Source: JBEKIK01 sp963845975 (GTDB lineage: Bacteria > Planctomycetota > Planctomycetia > Pirellulales > Thermoguttaceae). Taken from it: a DNA stretch of 64,000 bases. The notes under the pieces are model-generated. The model was not told the DNA's origin. It ran no database searches and saw only the letters and a list, made by a program, of their open reading frames with translations. The translations under genes were made by a program, and so were the position numbers. Location of the stretch: NCBI GenBank assembly GCA_963845975.1, contig CAWJUD010000001.1, positions 682,001 through 746,000 on the forward strand. Reading direction: 5' to 3'. This document shows, in pieces, positions 52,207 through 59,952 of this stretch (positions within the stretch are counted from its first letter, which is position 1; every line of letters starts with the position of its first letter).

Positions 52207-52581
52207 GGATTACCTCGCTTTTCAAACCATTTTCCCGCCATGCCAGAGATAATCAAGGGGAGGCACGGAAAAGATGAGGGAGGATGAATGAAGGGGGGTG
52301 GAGGGAGTAAAGAATTTAGCCGCGACCGGGCATCAACCGAAGGTTGGTCAGGGAGCGGGGAAATAAGAACACAGCAATTCAAAACCTCCCATCCATAGGG
52401 TTGAGCTTGTAAAAATGCCTCTGCTTAAAGCCACTGCTTCTGCGAAGCAGTGGCATACACACGGAAATGCATTCATACATCGGTCTTGTTATCATACTAT
52501 AAAACGGCTACATTTTAGACATAAACGTTATTTGCATCGGGCGAGTTGACTGTTATGCCCCTGCTGATTCGGAGGAATCTT
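52207..52581. other. Intergenic region with a hairpin repeat
   Basis: About 375 bases. It contains a variant of the ACCGAAGGTTGGT repeat (52322-52345) and a hairpin CCACTGCTTCTGCGAAGCAG (52431-52450, continuing TGG). A second copy of the CCACTGCTTC hairpin lies just beyond the LRR gene at 53659. No other gene seen. Confidence 0.55.
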
Positions 52582-53622
52582 ATGAATCGAATTGCTGCAA
52601 TAATCTCAGCGTTGTCGCTAGCTATTGTTTCTTCGTGCCGGGCAGCATATGTGAATCCAGAACAGACGAAGGCTGTTGCTGAGATTGAGAAACTGGGTGG
52701 GAAGGTAACCTTTGATGGGAAGAGCCCGGACAACCAAGTTATCGGCGTAGACTTGTATTTAACTAAGGCGACTGATGCAGAGTTGGTACATCTAAAAGGG
52801 TTTTCCAAACTAAAAGAGTTATACCTCAACGGAACGAAGGTTACGGACGCTGGTCTGGAACAACTAAAAAGTATGACCTCACTCCAAGTGTTGGGCCTGA
52901 GTGGCACCCAAGTCACGGACAGTGGGATGAAATACCTCGAGGGATTAACGAATCTAAATGAGTTATACCTTAATGGCACTAAAGTGGGCGACGCCGGACT
53001 GAAACAGATCGAGAATTTAGCCGAACTCCAAAAACTGCATCTTTGGGATACCAAGGTCACAGACTTCGGACTACAAAATCTCAAAGGATTATTAAAACTC
53101 AAGGAGTTAAACTTGAGCCAAACCATGGTTAGCGACACAGGAATGGAATACATCAAAGGCATGACCCAACTACAGAAGTTGGATTTCTTCCTTAGCCCTA
53201 ATATCACGGACTCTGGGCTGGAACGCCTTAAGGGATTAACTCAACTCAAAGAATTGGATCTTCGTGGCACCCAGGTCTCGGACGCAGGACTAGAATATAT
53301 CAAGGGAATGACTCAACTTCAAAAGTTAGGACTCAGTGGGAAAAATCTGACGGATGATGGACTGGAATCCGTTAAAGGTTTGTCCCAACTTCAAAGTTTG
53401 TCCCTTGGTTTCTCTTTTACGGACGCTGGCTTGGAAAAACTCAAGGGATTAATCCAACTCAAAGAATTGGAACTCCGTGGTCCCAGGATCACTGATGACG
53501 GACTCGTACATCTCGAGGCCTTGACCCAACTCCAAGCATTGGATCTCGGCGGCACTAAAGTCTCAGATGAAGGCGTGAAAAAGTTGCAGCAGTCGTTGCC
53601 TAACTGCAAAATCGAACGTTGA
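52582..53622 (+). CDS. Secreted leucine-rich repeat protein
   Basis: A 346-residue protein with a signal (MNRIAAIISALSLAIVSSCR, Cys19 may be lipidated) and about 12 LRRs of 24 residues of the form LxxLxxLxLxxTxVTDxGLxxLxx (residues 70-346). This is the planctomycete secreted/membrane LRR type, likely a ligand-binding scaffold at the cell surface. GGAGGA stands 10 bases before ATG. The gene is bracketed by CCACTGCTTC hairpins. Confidence 0.85.
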   Translation: MNRIAAIISALSLAIVSSCRAAYVNPEQTKAVAEIEKLGGKVTFDGKSPDNQVIGVDLYLTKATDAELVHLKGFSKLKELYLNGTKVTDAGLEQLKSMTSLQVLGLSGTQVTDSGMKYLEGLTNLNELYLNGTKVGDAGLKQIENLAELQKLHLWDTKVTDFGLQNLKGLLKLKELNLSQTMVSDTGMEYIKGMTQLQKLDFFLSPNITDSGLERLKGLTQLKELDLRGTQVSDAGLEYIKGMTQLQKLGLSGKNLTDDGLESVKGLSQLQSLSLGFSFTDAGLEKLKGLIQLKELELRGPRITDDGLVHLEALTQLQALDLGGTKVSDEGVKKLQQSLPNCKIER

Positions 53623-53658
53623 GATTCGTACTTATCGCAAGTGCCCCGGCCGCCACGA

Positions 53659-53690
53659 CCACTGCTTCTACGGAGCAATGGCGCACATAC
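53659..53690 (+). repeat. CCACTGCTTC hairpin repeat
   Basis: CCACTGCTTCTACGGAGCAA followed by TGGCGCACATAC, a diverged copy of the 52431 hairpin in the same orientation (CCACTGCTTCTGCGAAGCAG then TGGCATACAC). The two copies flank the LRR gene. Confidence 0.7.
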
Positions 53691-53710
53691 ATCTTTTGAA
53701 TCAGGGCCCC

Positions 53711-56533
53711 CTACGCGCTTTCGGCCTTCCAGCTTTTGTTGGGTGTGGGGGCTTTGGAATCGTGGGCGGACTCGTTGCAGGATTCTGATTCGTCGCCTTC
53801 ATCGGCATCGGCTTCTTCGTAGTCGGATTCATCATCTTCATTGTCGGCATCAACATCCGATTCTTCATCATCATCTTCGTATTCGTCGGATTCATCTTCC
53901 TCTTCGTCTTTATCTTCGGAGTCAGCTTCGTCTCCGTTGGTTTCTTCTTCGTCAGATTCTTCGTCTTCCGCCCTCACCCTAGCCCTCTCCCGGTGGGAGA
54001 GGGGAGAGATTTCTGATTCGTCTTTATCTTCGGCCGCATTTTCAGGTCCATCTTCATCTTCCTCGGCGTTGTCCCGGGAGTATTCTTCCTGCGAATCTTC
54101 ATCATCGAAAGCGGTTTTGTTGGGCTGGGCGATGAAAATTTTGTTCGTCCGCCGGGGCTTGGGCTTTTGCGTCTCGCCGGGCGACGGCGGGGCCTGGCCG
54201 GTCATGGTTTCCCATTGGGACATGGTGACGAGGATGTCGCGGGCTTGGGAGCCGTTGTAGGGGCCGACAATGCCGTCCTCGGCCATGTAGTCGATCAGCC
54301 GGGCGGCGCGGCCGTAGCCTATGCCCAGGGCGCGTTGCAGGAGCGAGACGCTGCCGCGGCCTTCGCGGATCACGATGTCCACGGCCGATTCGTAGAGTTC
54401 GTCGCGGTGGTCGAATTTTTTCGTATCGCCCTCGGGCTGCGTGGCCTTGAGTTGCACTAGTTCCTTGACGAACTGCGGCTCGGTGGTGGCCACGGTGGCG
54501 ATGACGCGGTTGATTTCGTCGTCGCTGAGGTACGTGCCCTGGCCGCGGATCAAAGTGCCGGTGCCGGGCCAGAGGAAGAGCATGTCGCCGTTGCCCAGCA
54601 GTTTGTCGGCGCCCATTTCATCGAGGACCACGCGGGAGTCGGTGCGGGAGGCGACCTGGAAGGAAATTCTGGCGGGCAGGTTGGATTTTATCAGGCCGGT
54701 GATCACGTCCACGGTGGGTTTTTGCGTGGCCAGGACGAGGTGGATGCCCACGGCCCGGCTCTTTTGCGCCAGGCGGATGATGTGGCCTTCGACCTCCTTG
54801 GCGGCCGTCATCATCAGGTCGGCCAACTCGTCGGTCACTATGACGATGTAGGGCATGTGCAAGGGGATCTGGCGGCGCTCTTCGTCGTCTTCGGGCTGGA
54901 TGCGTTCCATGAGTTCCTCTTCGCCCAACTGGTTGTAGACGCTGACGTGGCGGACGCCTGCGCGGGCCAGCAGGTGATAGCGTTCTTCCATCTTGTCGAC
55001 CGCCCAGGCCAGGATGGCCTCGGCCTTGCGCATATCGGTTACGACCGGATGCATGAGGTGCGGGAGGGTTTTGTATGGGCTGAGTTCGACCATTTTGGGA
55101 TCGATCAGGAGCATGCGGACTTCATCAGGCCGGCGGGTCATAAGCATGGAAACGATGATCGAATTCAGGCACACGCTCTTGCCCGTGCCGGTGCGCCCGG
55201 CGATCAAGAGGTGCGGCAGGGTGCTAAGATCGATGACCAGGGGATTTCCGGCCACGTCCTTGCCCAGGTATAAGGGGATCCGCATTTTCAGGCTTTTGCC
55301 GTTGGCTTCCTCGATGACCTCGCGGAGGCGGACGATCTGGCGATCGGTGTTGGGGACCTCGATGCCGACGGTGTTTTTTCCCGGGATTGGGGCCACGATG
55401 CGGACGCTGGGCACGCGCAGGGCGATAGCCAGGTCGTCGGCCAGGGCGGTGATTTTGCTCAGGCGCAGGCCGGCCTCCAGCTCCACCTCGAACTGGGCGA
55501 TGACCGGGCCGGTCTGGATTTCCACCACGCGGACGTTGAAGCCGAAATCGAGGAAGGTTTTTTCCAGGATTTTCGCGCGGCGGCGGACTTCTTTTTCCTG
55601 CTCGTCGAAGCAGTAAGTTTCGCCGGGCAGGAGAAGGTCGAGGGATGGCAATTCGTATTCGGCGGCATTCTGGCCGGTTTTTTCGGGCTCGAATTGCTCG
55701 AATAGTTTTTGCCGCTCGGCTTGTTTGCCTTTTGCCGCGGACTTGGCTGCGGTCAGGTTGCCGGCCGGGACCAGGGATGTTGACTCTTTACGCTTGCCGG
55801 CTTTATCGGCGGTTACTTCTTCATCATCATCCGCTACTTCTTTTTCTTCATCCAGTTCGCTTGCACGGCCGGAGATGCGGACCGCTACTTTATCGTTTAC
55901 TTCATCGGGTTCATAGGCGTCGAGGTCGGATCGACGGCGGCCGAGCTTGTGGGCATAGGCGGCGCCGACTTGCAACACGCCCCGGCCGAAATGTTTGGTC
56001 GGCATGCTTATCGTCCAAATAAAGACGCGAATAAGCGCGTAGTCGGTGGTGAGGAACAAACCGCCGACAAGCAGGCTAACGGAGATGATATACGCCCCGA
56101 CTCGGGCGAAGTGCAATTCCAGAAGGCCCCCGCCGGTTGCGCCCAGGTATCCGCCTGGGCCGATCACCGGGCCGGGCGAAAAGCGGGCAAGGGCCATCGC
56201 CGCCAGGGTGGTCAGGCCCAGGAGCGAGAGCAACCAGCCGCCGGCGCGGAGCCAGGGTTGAGATATCCGCCGGTGCATGAGCAAAACGGCGTCGAGCACC
56301 GTCAGGGAAACAATTAAATAGTACGCGCCGATGCCCAGCCATTCGAAGAGCAAGCGGGCGACAACGGCCCCTGATCGCCCGCAGGTGTTGTGGATTTCGA
56401 GATGTGGCGGAAAGACCAGCGATGTGGGCGGATCGGCCGGATCGTAACTGCACAAGGCCGCCGTGAGAAAGATCGCCAAGGCCAATAAGGCCAGGGCCGC
56501 AAGATCGCGTTTCAGTTTACGTTCTTCAAACAT
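53711..56533 (-). CDS. ftsK: DNA translocase FtsK, with acidic tail
   Basis: A 940-residue FtsK/SpoIIIE-type protein from ATG 56533. Four N-terminal transmembrane helices (about 10-28, 65-88, 98-117, 145-172), a charged linker (200-290), then the motor with Walker A GRTGTGKS (446-453), Walker B LLIDPKMVEL, and the gamma-like winged helix (LQRALGIGYGRAARLIDYMA) at about 765-785. It pumps chromosomal DNA toward dif at the septum. After residue 810 the protein is replaced by a highly acidic, low-complexity tail of about 130 residues, which includes SPLSHRERARVRAEDEE encoded by an inserted palindromic repeat (53971-54007). Function of the tail is unknown. Confidence 0.9.
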   Translation of the reverse strand: MFEERKLKRDLAALALLALAIFLTAALCSYDPADPPTSLVFPPHLEIHNTCGRSGAVVARLLFEWLGIGAYYLIVSLTVLDAVLLMHRRISQPWLRAGGWLLSLLGLTTLAAMALARFSPGPVIGPGGYLGATGGGLLELHFARVGAYIISVSLLVGGLFLTTDYALIRVFIWTISMPTKHFGRGVLQVGAAYAHKLGRRRSDLDAYEPDEVNDKVAVRISGRASELDEEKEVADDDEEVTADKAGKRKESTSLVPAGNLTAAKSAAKGKQAERQKLFEQFEPEKTGQNAAEYELPSLDLLLPGETYCFDEQEKEVRRRAKILEKTFLDFGFNVRVVEIQTGPVIAQFEVELEAGLRLSKITALADDLAIALRVPSVRIVAPIPGKNTVGIEVPNTDRQIVRLREVIEEANGKSLKMRIPLYLGKDVAGNPLVIDLSTLPHLLIAGRTGTGKSVCLNSIIVSMLMTRRPDEVRMLLIDPKMVELSPYKTLPHLMHPVVTDMRKAEAILAWAVDKMEERYHLLARAGVRHVSVYNQLGEEELMERIQPEDDEERRQIPLHMPYIVIVTDELADLMMTAAKEVEGHIIRLAQKSRAVGIHLVLATQKPTVDVITGLIKSNLPARISFQVASRTDSRVVLDEMGADKLLGNGDMLFLWPGTGTLIRGQGTYLSDDEINRVIATVATTEPQFVKELVQLKATQPEGDTKKFDHRDELYESAVDIVIREGRGSVSLLQRALGIGYGRAARLIDYMAEDGIVGPYNGSQARDILVTMSQWETMTGQAPPSPGETQKPKPRRTNKIFIAQPNKTAFDDEDSQEEYSRDNAEEDEDGPENAAEDKDESEISPLSHRERARVRAEDEESDEEETNGDEADSEDKDEEEDESDEYEDDDEESDVDADNEDDESDYEEADADEGDESESCNESAHDSKAPTPNKSWKAESA
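53971..54007. repeat. CTCTCCC/GGGAGAG repeat inside ftsK
   Basis: CCCTCACCCTAGCCCTCTCC followed by CGGTGGGAGAGGGGAGA. It is read in frame in the acidic tail of FtsK (minus strand LSHRERARVRA). Confidence 0.85.
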
Positions 56534-57162
56534 AAAACGATGTGGCAAGAGGTGGAAACGATAACCTACAGCCCGGACCATGCGGGGCGGGCCGGTGTGC
56601 ATCCGTGTCCAAAAACAGATCCTGCTTCTTCGACCTAAGTATCGGCCATTTCACCACTTGTAGACGAGTTTCCATGTGCCGCGCGTTGCCCCTTGCGCAG
56701 CGCAATCGCCATGCAAATCCATTTGGACAGGCATAACCGGCATAAGAGGTTTTTGCCGCGTTTCCCAAGAAGGCGGCGGAAGGATTATAATCGGGGGAAT
56801 AAGAATCGCAGTATAGGCGGCATGGCGATTTTCCCGGCAAATTCCAGCCATTTATCAGTATTTACATGGAAAATGATATGTTTCAGGGCGGAATTTATCT
56901 GTAAGATAAAAAAATGAGGCAGCGGCCCCGGTCAAGCCGTATTTCAGACGATTTTGCGGCAAATAACGAGAAAATTACCGGGAGCCGGTAATAGTTTTGT
57001 TATAGGCTTTATAAGCAGAAGTGGGGGATTTTTTTGGCCAAACCGTTTGAAAGAAAGGCGCTAATCGACGAAAATAAAAGGGAGGACTATTCGAGCCTTG
57101 ATTTCCGGTTTTTTCCCCTTCTTATCCCAAAGCCAAAAACGCTATTTATCGGTTTTTGAAGT

Positions 57163-57789
57163 ATGATGTCCGTTGAACGATTCCTGGCAGTGCTTAAAGA
57201 AAAGGACTTGGTGCCCAGCGATCTGTTGCTCACTCTTTACAACCAGCCTCGGCATCATGTTACGGCGGCCGTGGTAGCTCAAATACTGATCGATAGAGGC
57301 TACCTTACACCGGCATTGGCTAATCGGCTGATGGGAGTGGACATAGAGCAGGCGGGTCAGGGCGCAGGGGGAATTGAACAAGAGACAAGCCAGGAACAGG
57401 ACATAGGTTTTGCACCGGTGACAGAGGAAACCGAACCCAGGCCGGTTCTGGGTAAACACAAGCCATACCAGCTCGGGGATAGCTCGAAGATTTCAGGGAC
57501 TAAATCGTCGGCCCCTAAACCGCCCGAGCCTCCGCCTCCGCCTAAATCCTCGCTGTTGGATAAACCGCCGCCGTCGCGCTGGGCCACTTCGGTTTACGAT
57601 CGGGAAATAGATACATCCAAGGGTATCGTGTCGCCGCGCCTGGTGAAGCTGGCCGGGGTCGAGCAAATCCCCACAACAGTATTGACAACCAGGCAAAAGG
57701 GCTGGCTGAAATTGTTGATTCGCGGGGGGATTATTCTGGGAGTGGCGGTTATTATCTACTTGTTGATCTGCTTGATTATCTCCCGGTAA
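57163..57789 (+). CDS. Membrane protein, tail-anchored
   Basis: A 208-residue protein. Residues 1-65 are a helical domain (MMSVERFLAVLKEKDLVPSD, AVVAQILIDRGYLTPALANR, LMGVDI), then a Pro/Glu/Ser-rich disordered region (PKPPEPPPPPKSSLL), a short conserved YDREIDTSKGI segment and one C-terminal helix (GGIILGVAVIIYLLICLII). The N-terminal part resembles domains that planctomycetes fuse to kinases and other signalling proteins, but no enzyme is present. Tail-anchored in the inner membrane. Confidence 0.65.
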   Translation: MMSVERFLAVLKEKDLVPSDLLLTLYNQPRHHVTAAVVAQILIDRGYLTPALANRLMGVDIEQAGQGAGGIEQETSQEQDIGFAPVTEETEPRPVLGKHKPYQLGDSSKISGTKSSAPKPPEPPPPPKSSLLDKPPPSRWATSVYDREIDTSKGIVSPRLVKLAGVEQIPTTVLTTRQKGWLKLLIRGGIILGVAVIIYLLICLIISR

Positions 57790-58020
57790 CGCGCCTTGGA
57801 AAACCGGCGGAATCAGCGAGAATTCTTGCGGGACTCGCGAGGCAAGCGCCGCGGTTAAACATCCGATGCGCCCTGTTACATCCGTTCCGCCGTCCTGTTA
57901 TAATTCTCAGCATATCTGTGGATTGGAAAGAAATGTCCAAGTGGCTAAAAATCCGCCTGCCCATACAGCGTGCCGAATCCGCACGCGGCGTGCGCGGACT
58001 ACCAGAAAAGGAAAATAAAT

Positions 58021-58818
58021 ATGGCGGATAAACCCGTTGCGATTGTGACCGGCGGAAGTCGGGGGATCGGCAAGGGAATTGCCCTGGAACTGGCGGGCTT
58101 GGGCTACGACGTGGCGATCAGCCATTTCGACTTCGACGCCCAGGGCCGGCCCGATGAATGCGCGGCCCAGGCCGCCAAAGATGAAATCCAGACCCGCGGG
58201 GCGGCATGCCTGTCGCTTAGGGCCGATGTTAGTTCGGCCGAAGATCGCGAACGGCTGGTCAGCGCCGCCGAAAAGCGTTTCGGGCGCTGCGACATGCTGG
58301 TAAACAATGCCGGGGTTGCGCCGCTGAGACGGGTCGATCTTTTGGAGGCCGACGAGGAAAGTTTCCGGCGGGTGATGAAGATCAACCTCGAGGGGCCGTA
58401 TTTCCTCACGCAGCGGGTTGCACGCTGGATGATCGACGAGATCGCCGAAAATCCCGGACGCAAATGCCGCATCGTCAATACCGGGTCGATCTCGGCCTAT
58501 ACCAGTTCGACCGCCCGGGGCGAGTATTGCATGAGCAAGGCGGGCATCGGCATGATGACGGCCCTGTACGCCGACCGGCTGGCTGAATACGGCATCGGCG
58601 TGTTCGAGCTCCGCCCGGGGATTATCGCCACCGACATGACAACCGTGGTGAAAGACAAATACGACAAGATGATAGCCGAAGGCCTGACGCCCATCCGCCG
58701 CTGGGGCACGCCGCAAGACGTAGCCAAGGCCGTAGGCGCCATTGCCGAAGGCCGGCTGGATTTTTGCACCGGACAAGTGATTAACGTCGACGGCGGTTTC
58801 CACCTGCGGAGGTTGTAA
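58021..58818 (+). CDS. SDR family 3-ketoacyl-ACP-reductase-like dehydrogenase
   Basis: A 265-residue classical SDR: NAD(P) motif TGGSRGIGKGIAL (10-22), NNAG (95-98), Ser156, Tyr169 and Lys173 (EYCMSKAG), and the C-terminal VINVDGGFHLRR. ATG at 58021 gives the family start. In the context of an FAD-dependent dehydrogenase and KDPG-type aldolase downstream, it probably oxidises or reduces a sugar or sugar acid, not a fatty-acyl chain; annotation as FabG would mislead. An AT-rich gene and a repeat separate it from those partners. Confidence 0.82.
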   Translation: MADKPVAIVTGGSRGIGKGIALELAGLGYDVAISHFDFDAQGRPDECAAQAAKDEIQTRGAACLSLRADVSSAEDRERLVSAAEKRFGRCDMLVNNAGVAPLRRVDLLEADEESFRRVMKINLEGPYFLTQRVARWMIDEIAENPGRKCRIVNTGSISAYTSSTARGEYCMSKAGIGMMTALYADRLAEYGIGVFELRPGIIATDMTTVVKDKYDKMIAEGLTPIRRWGTPQDVAKAVGAIAEGRLDFCTGQVINVDGGFHLRRL

Positions 58819-58827
58819 AAAAACTCC

Positions 58828-58865
58828 TCCCCTCTCCCTTTGGGAGAGGGGCCGGGGGTGAGGGC
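58828..58865. repeat. CTCTCCC/GGGAGAG repeat (left flank)
   Basis: TCCCCTCTCCCTTTGGGAGA then GGGGCCGGGGGTGAGGG. The GGGTGAGGG end points right, toward the copy at 59909-59943, which is in the opposite orientation. The two enclose the zinc-ribbon/NDT-like gene. Confidence 0.85.
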
Positions 58866-58906
58866 GATTTTGGGCAAATACTTAATAAGATTAAGGATTG
58901 AATACC

Positions 58907-59878
58907 ATGGATACAGTTACGAGAACATGTCCAATTTGCACTCAAAATGCAGAGTCACATGATTTTGATTCTTGGTCATGTATTGATTGCCGAATATGCG
59001 GAAAATTTAAATGTGATACAGATTATTTAACACATTTTCAAATTCATAGAGGGCAATTTTATCTAGGGCCATATAACGAAATTCCTCGACATCTTTTATC
59101 GGGATACATTCGTGAACAATCAGAACGTAATAGTGATTATGTTATATTATCACTTGAATCAGATAACGTTGAAATAATCAAAAGACAAATTCCACGCGAT
59201 AATGATGTTCTTGAAAAATCCAGAAAATTGTTGCATGCAATAGAAAGAAGAACAAAACACCCGGGAGAAATAATTGAATTAAACTTGGAACAAGATTATT
59301 CTCTTGCATATAGCCATAATGAAGAAGAGTTCCGCTATTATCTTGAATATTTAAAAGATATTGGACAAATAAATGATGCAGGCAGTACTCATGGTTTTTG
59401 GGCTGGTTTTATTACAGTTGATGGCTGGCGAGCAATTGAATCGTATAAAGTTCCCAATGCTGAATCCGAAAAAGTTTTTGTTGCAATGTGGTTTGACAAA
59501 CAGATGGATGATGCCTATATCAATGGCATTCAACCGGCAATAGAGACGGATTGTGGATATAAACCGATGCGGATCGATAGAAAAGAATACTTGGGAAAAG
59601 TTGACGATGAAATTCTTGCCGAGATTCGTGAAAGTCGGTTTATAGTAGCTGATTTTACAGGCCAACGCCATGGCGTATATTTCGAGGCAGGATTCGCGCA
59701 AGGATTAGGTCTTCCGGTAATTTGGACATGTCGTACAGATCAGGTAGAAGAACTACATTTCGATACTAGGCAGGAAAATCATATTACTTGGGAAAAGCCT
59801 GAAGAATTACGTGAGAAATTGAAAAATAGGATTCGGGCAGTAATTGGGCTTAGTCCACACAAGATTAATAGAGAATAA
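58907..59878 (+). CDS. Zinc-ribbon protein with nucleoside deoxyribosyltransferase-like domain
   Basis: A 323-residue protein, clearly AT-rich (about a third G+C in stretches I counted) against G+C-rich neighbours. Start ATG 58907 with AAGGA 9 bases before it; the earlier TTG is less likely. Residues 8-36 hold Cys8, Cys11, Cys25, Cys28, Cys31 and Cys36 (CPIC ... CIDCRICGKFKC), a zinc ribbon. Residues 90-185 are helical with a winged-helix feel. Residues 187-280 (EKVFVAMWFDKQMDDAYING ... IRESRFIVADFTGQRHGVYF, EAGFAQGLG) match the Rossmann-like fold of nucleoside 2-deoxyribosyltransferases, including Glu260. Such domains occur as effectors in phage-defence proteins. The function here is unknown; flanked by inverted repeats. 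Confidence 0.7.
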   Translation: MDTVTRTCPICTQNAESHDFDSWSCIDCRICGKFKCDTDYLTHFQIHRGQFYLGPYNEIPRHLLSGYIREQSERNSDYVILSLESDNVEIIKRQIPRDNDVLEKSRKLLHAIERRTKHPGEIIELNLEQDYSLAYSHNEEEFRYYLEYLKDIGQINDAGSTHGFWAGFITVDGWRAIESYKVPNAESEKVFVAMWFDKQMDDAYINGIQPAIETDCGYKPMRIDRKEYLGKVDDEILAEIRESRFIVADFTGQRHGVYFEAGFAQGLGLPVIWTCRTDQVEELHFDTRQENHITWEKPEELREKLKNRIRAVIGLSPHKINRE

Positions 59879-59908
59879 ATTTTACCCGCGAGAAAATGTG
59901 CGTCTAAA

Positions 59909-59943
59909 CCCCTCACCCTAATCCTCTCCCAAAGGGAGAGGGG
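59909..59943. repeat. CTCTCCC/GGGAGAG repeat (right flank)
   Basis: CCCCTCACCCTAATCCTCTC followed by CCAAAGGGAGAGGGG. Inverted relative to the copy at 58828-58865. It directly precedes the ATG of the FAD protein by 10 bases, so it may also affect its translation start region. Confidence 0.85.
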
Positions 59944-59952
59944 ACTACGATA

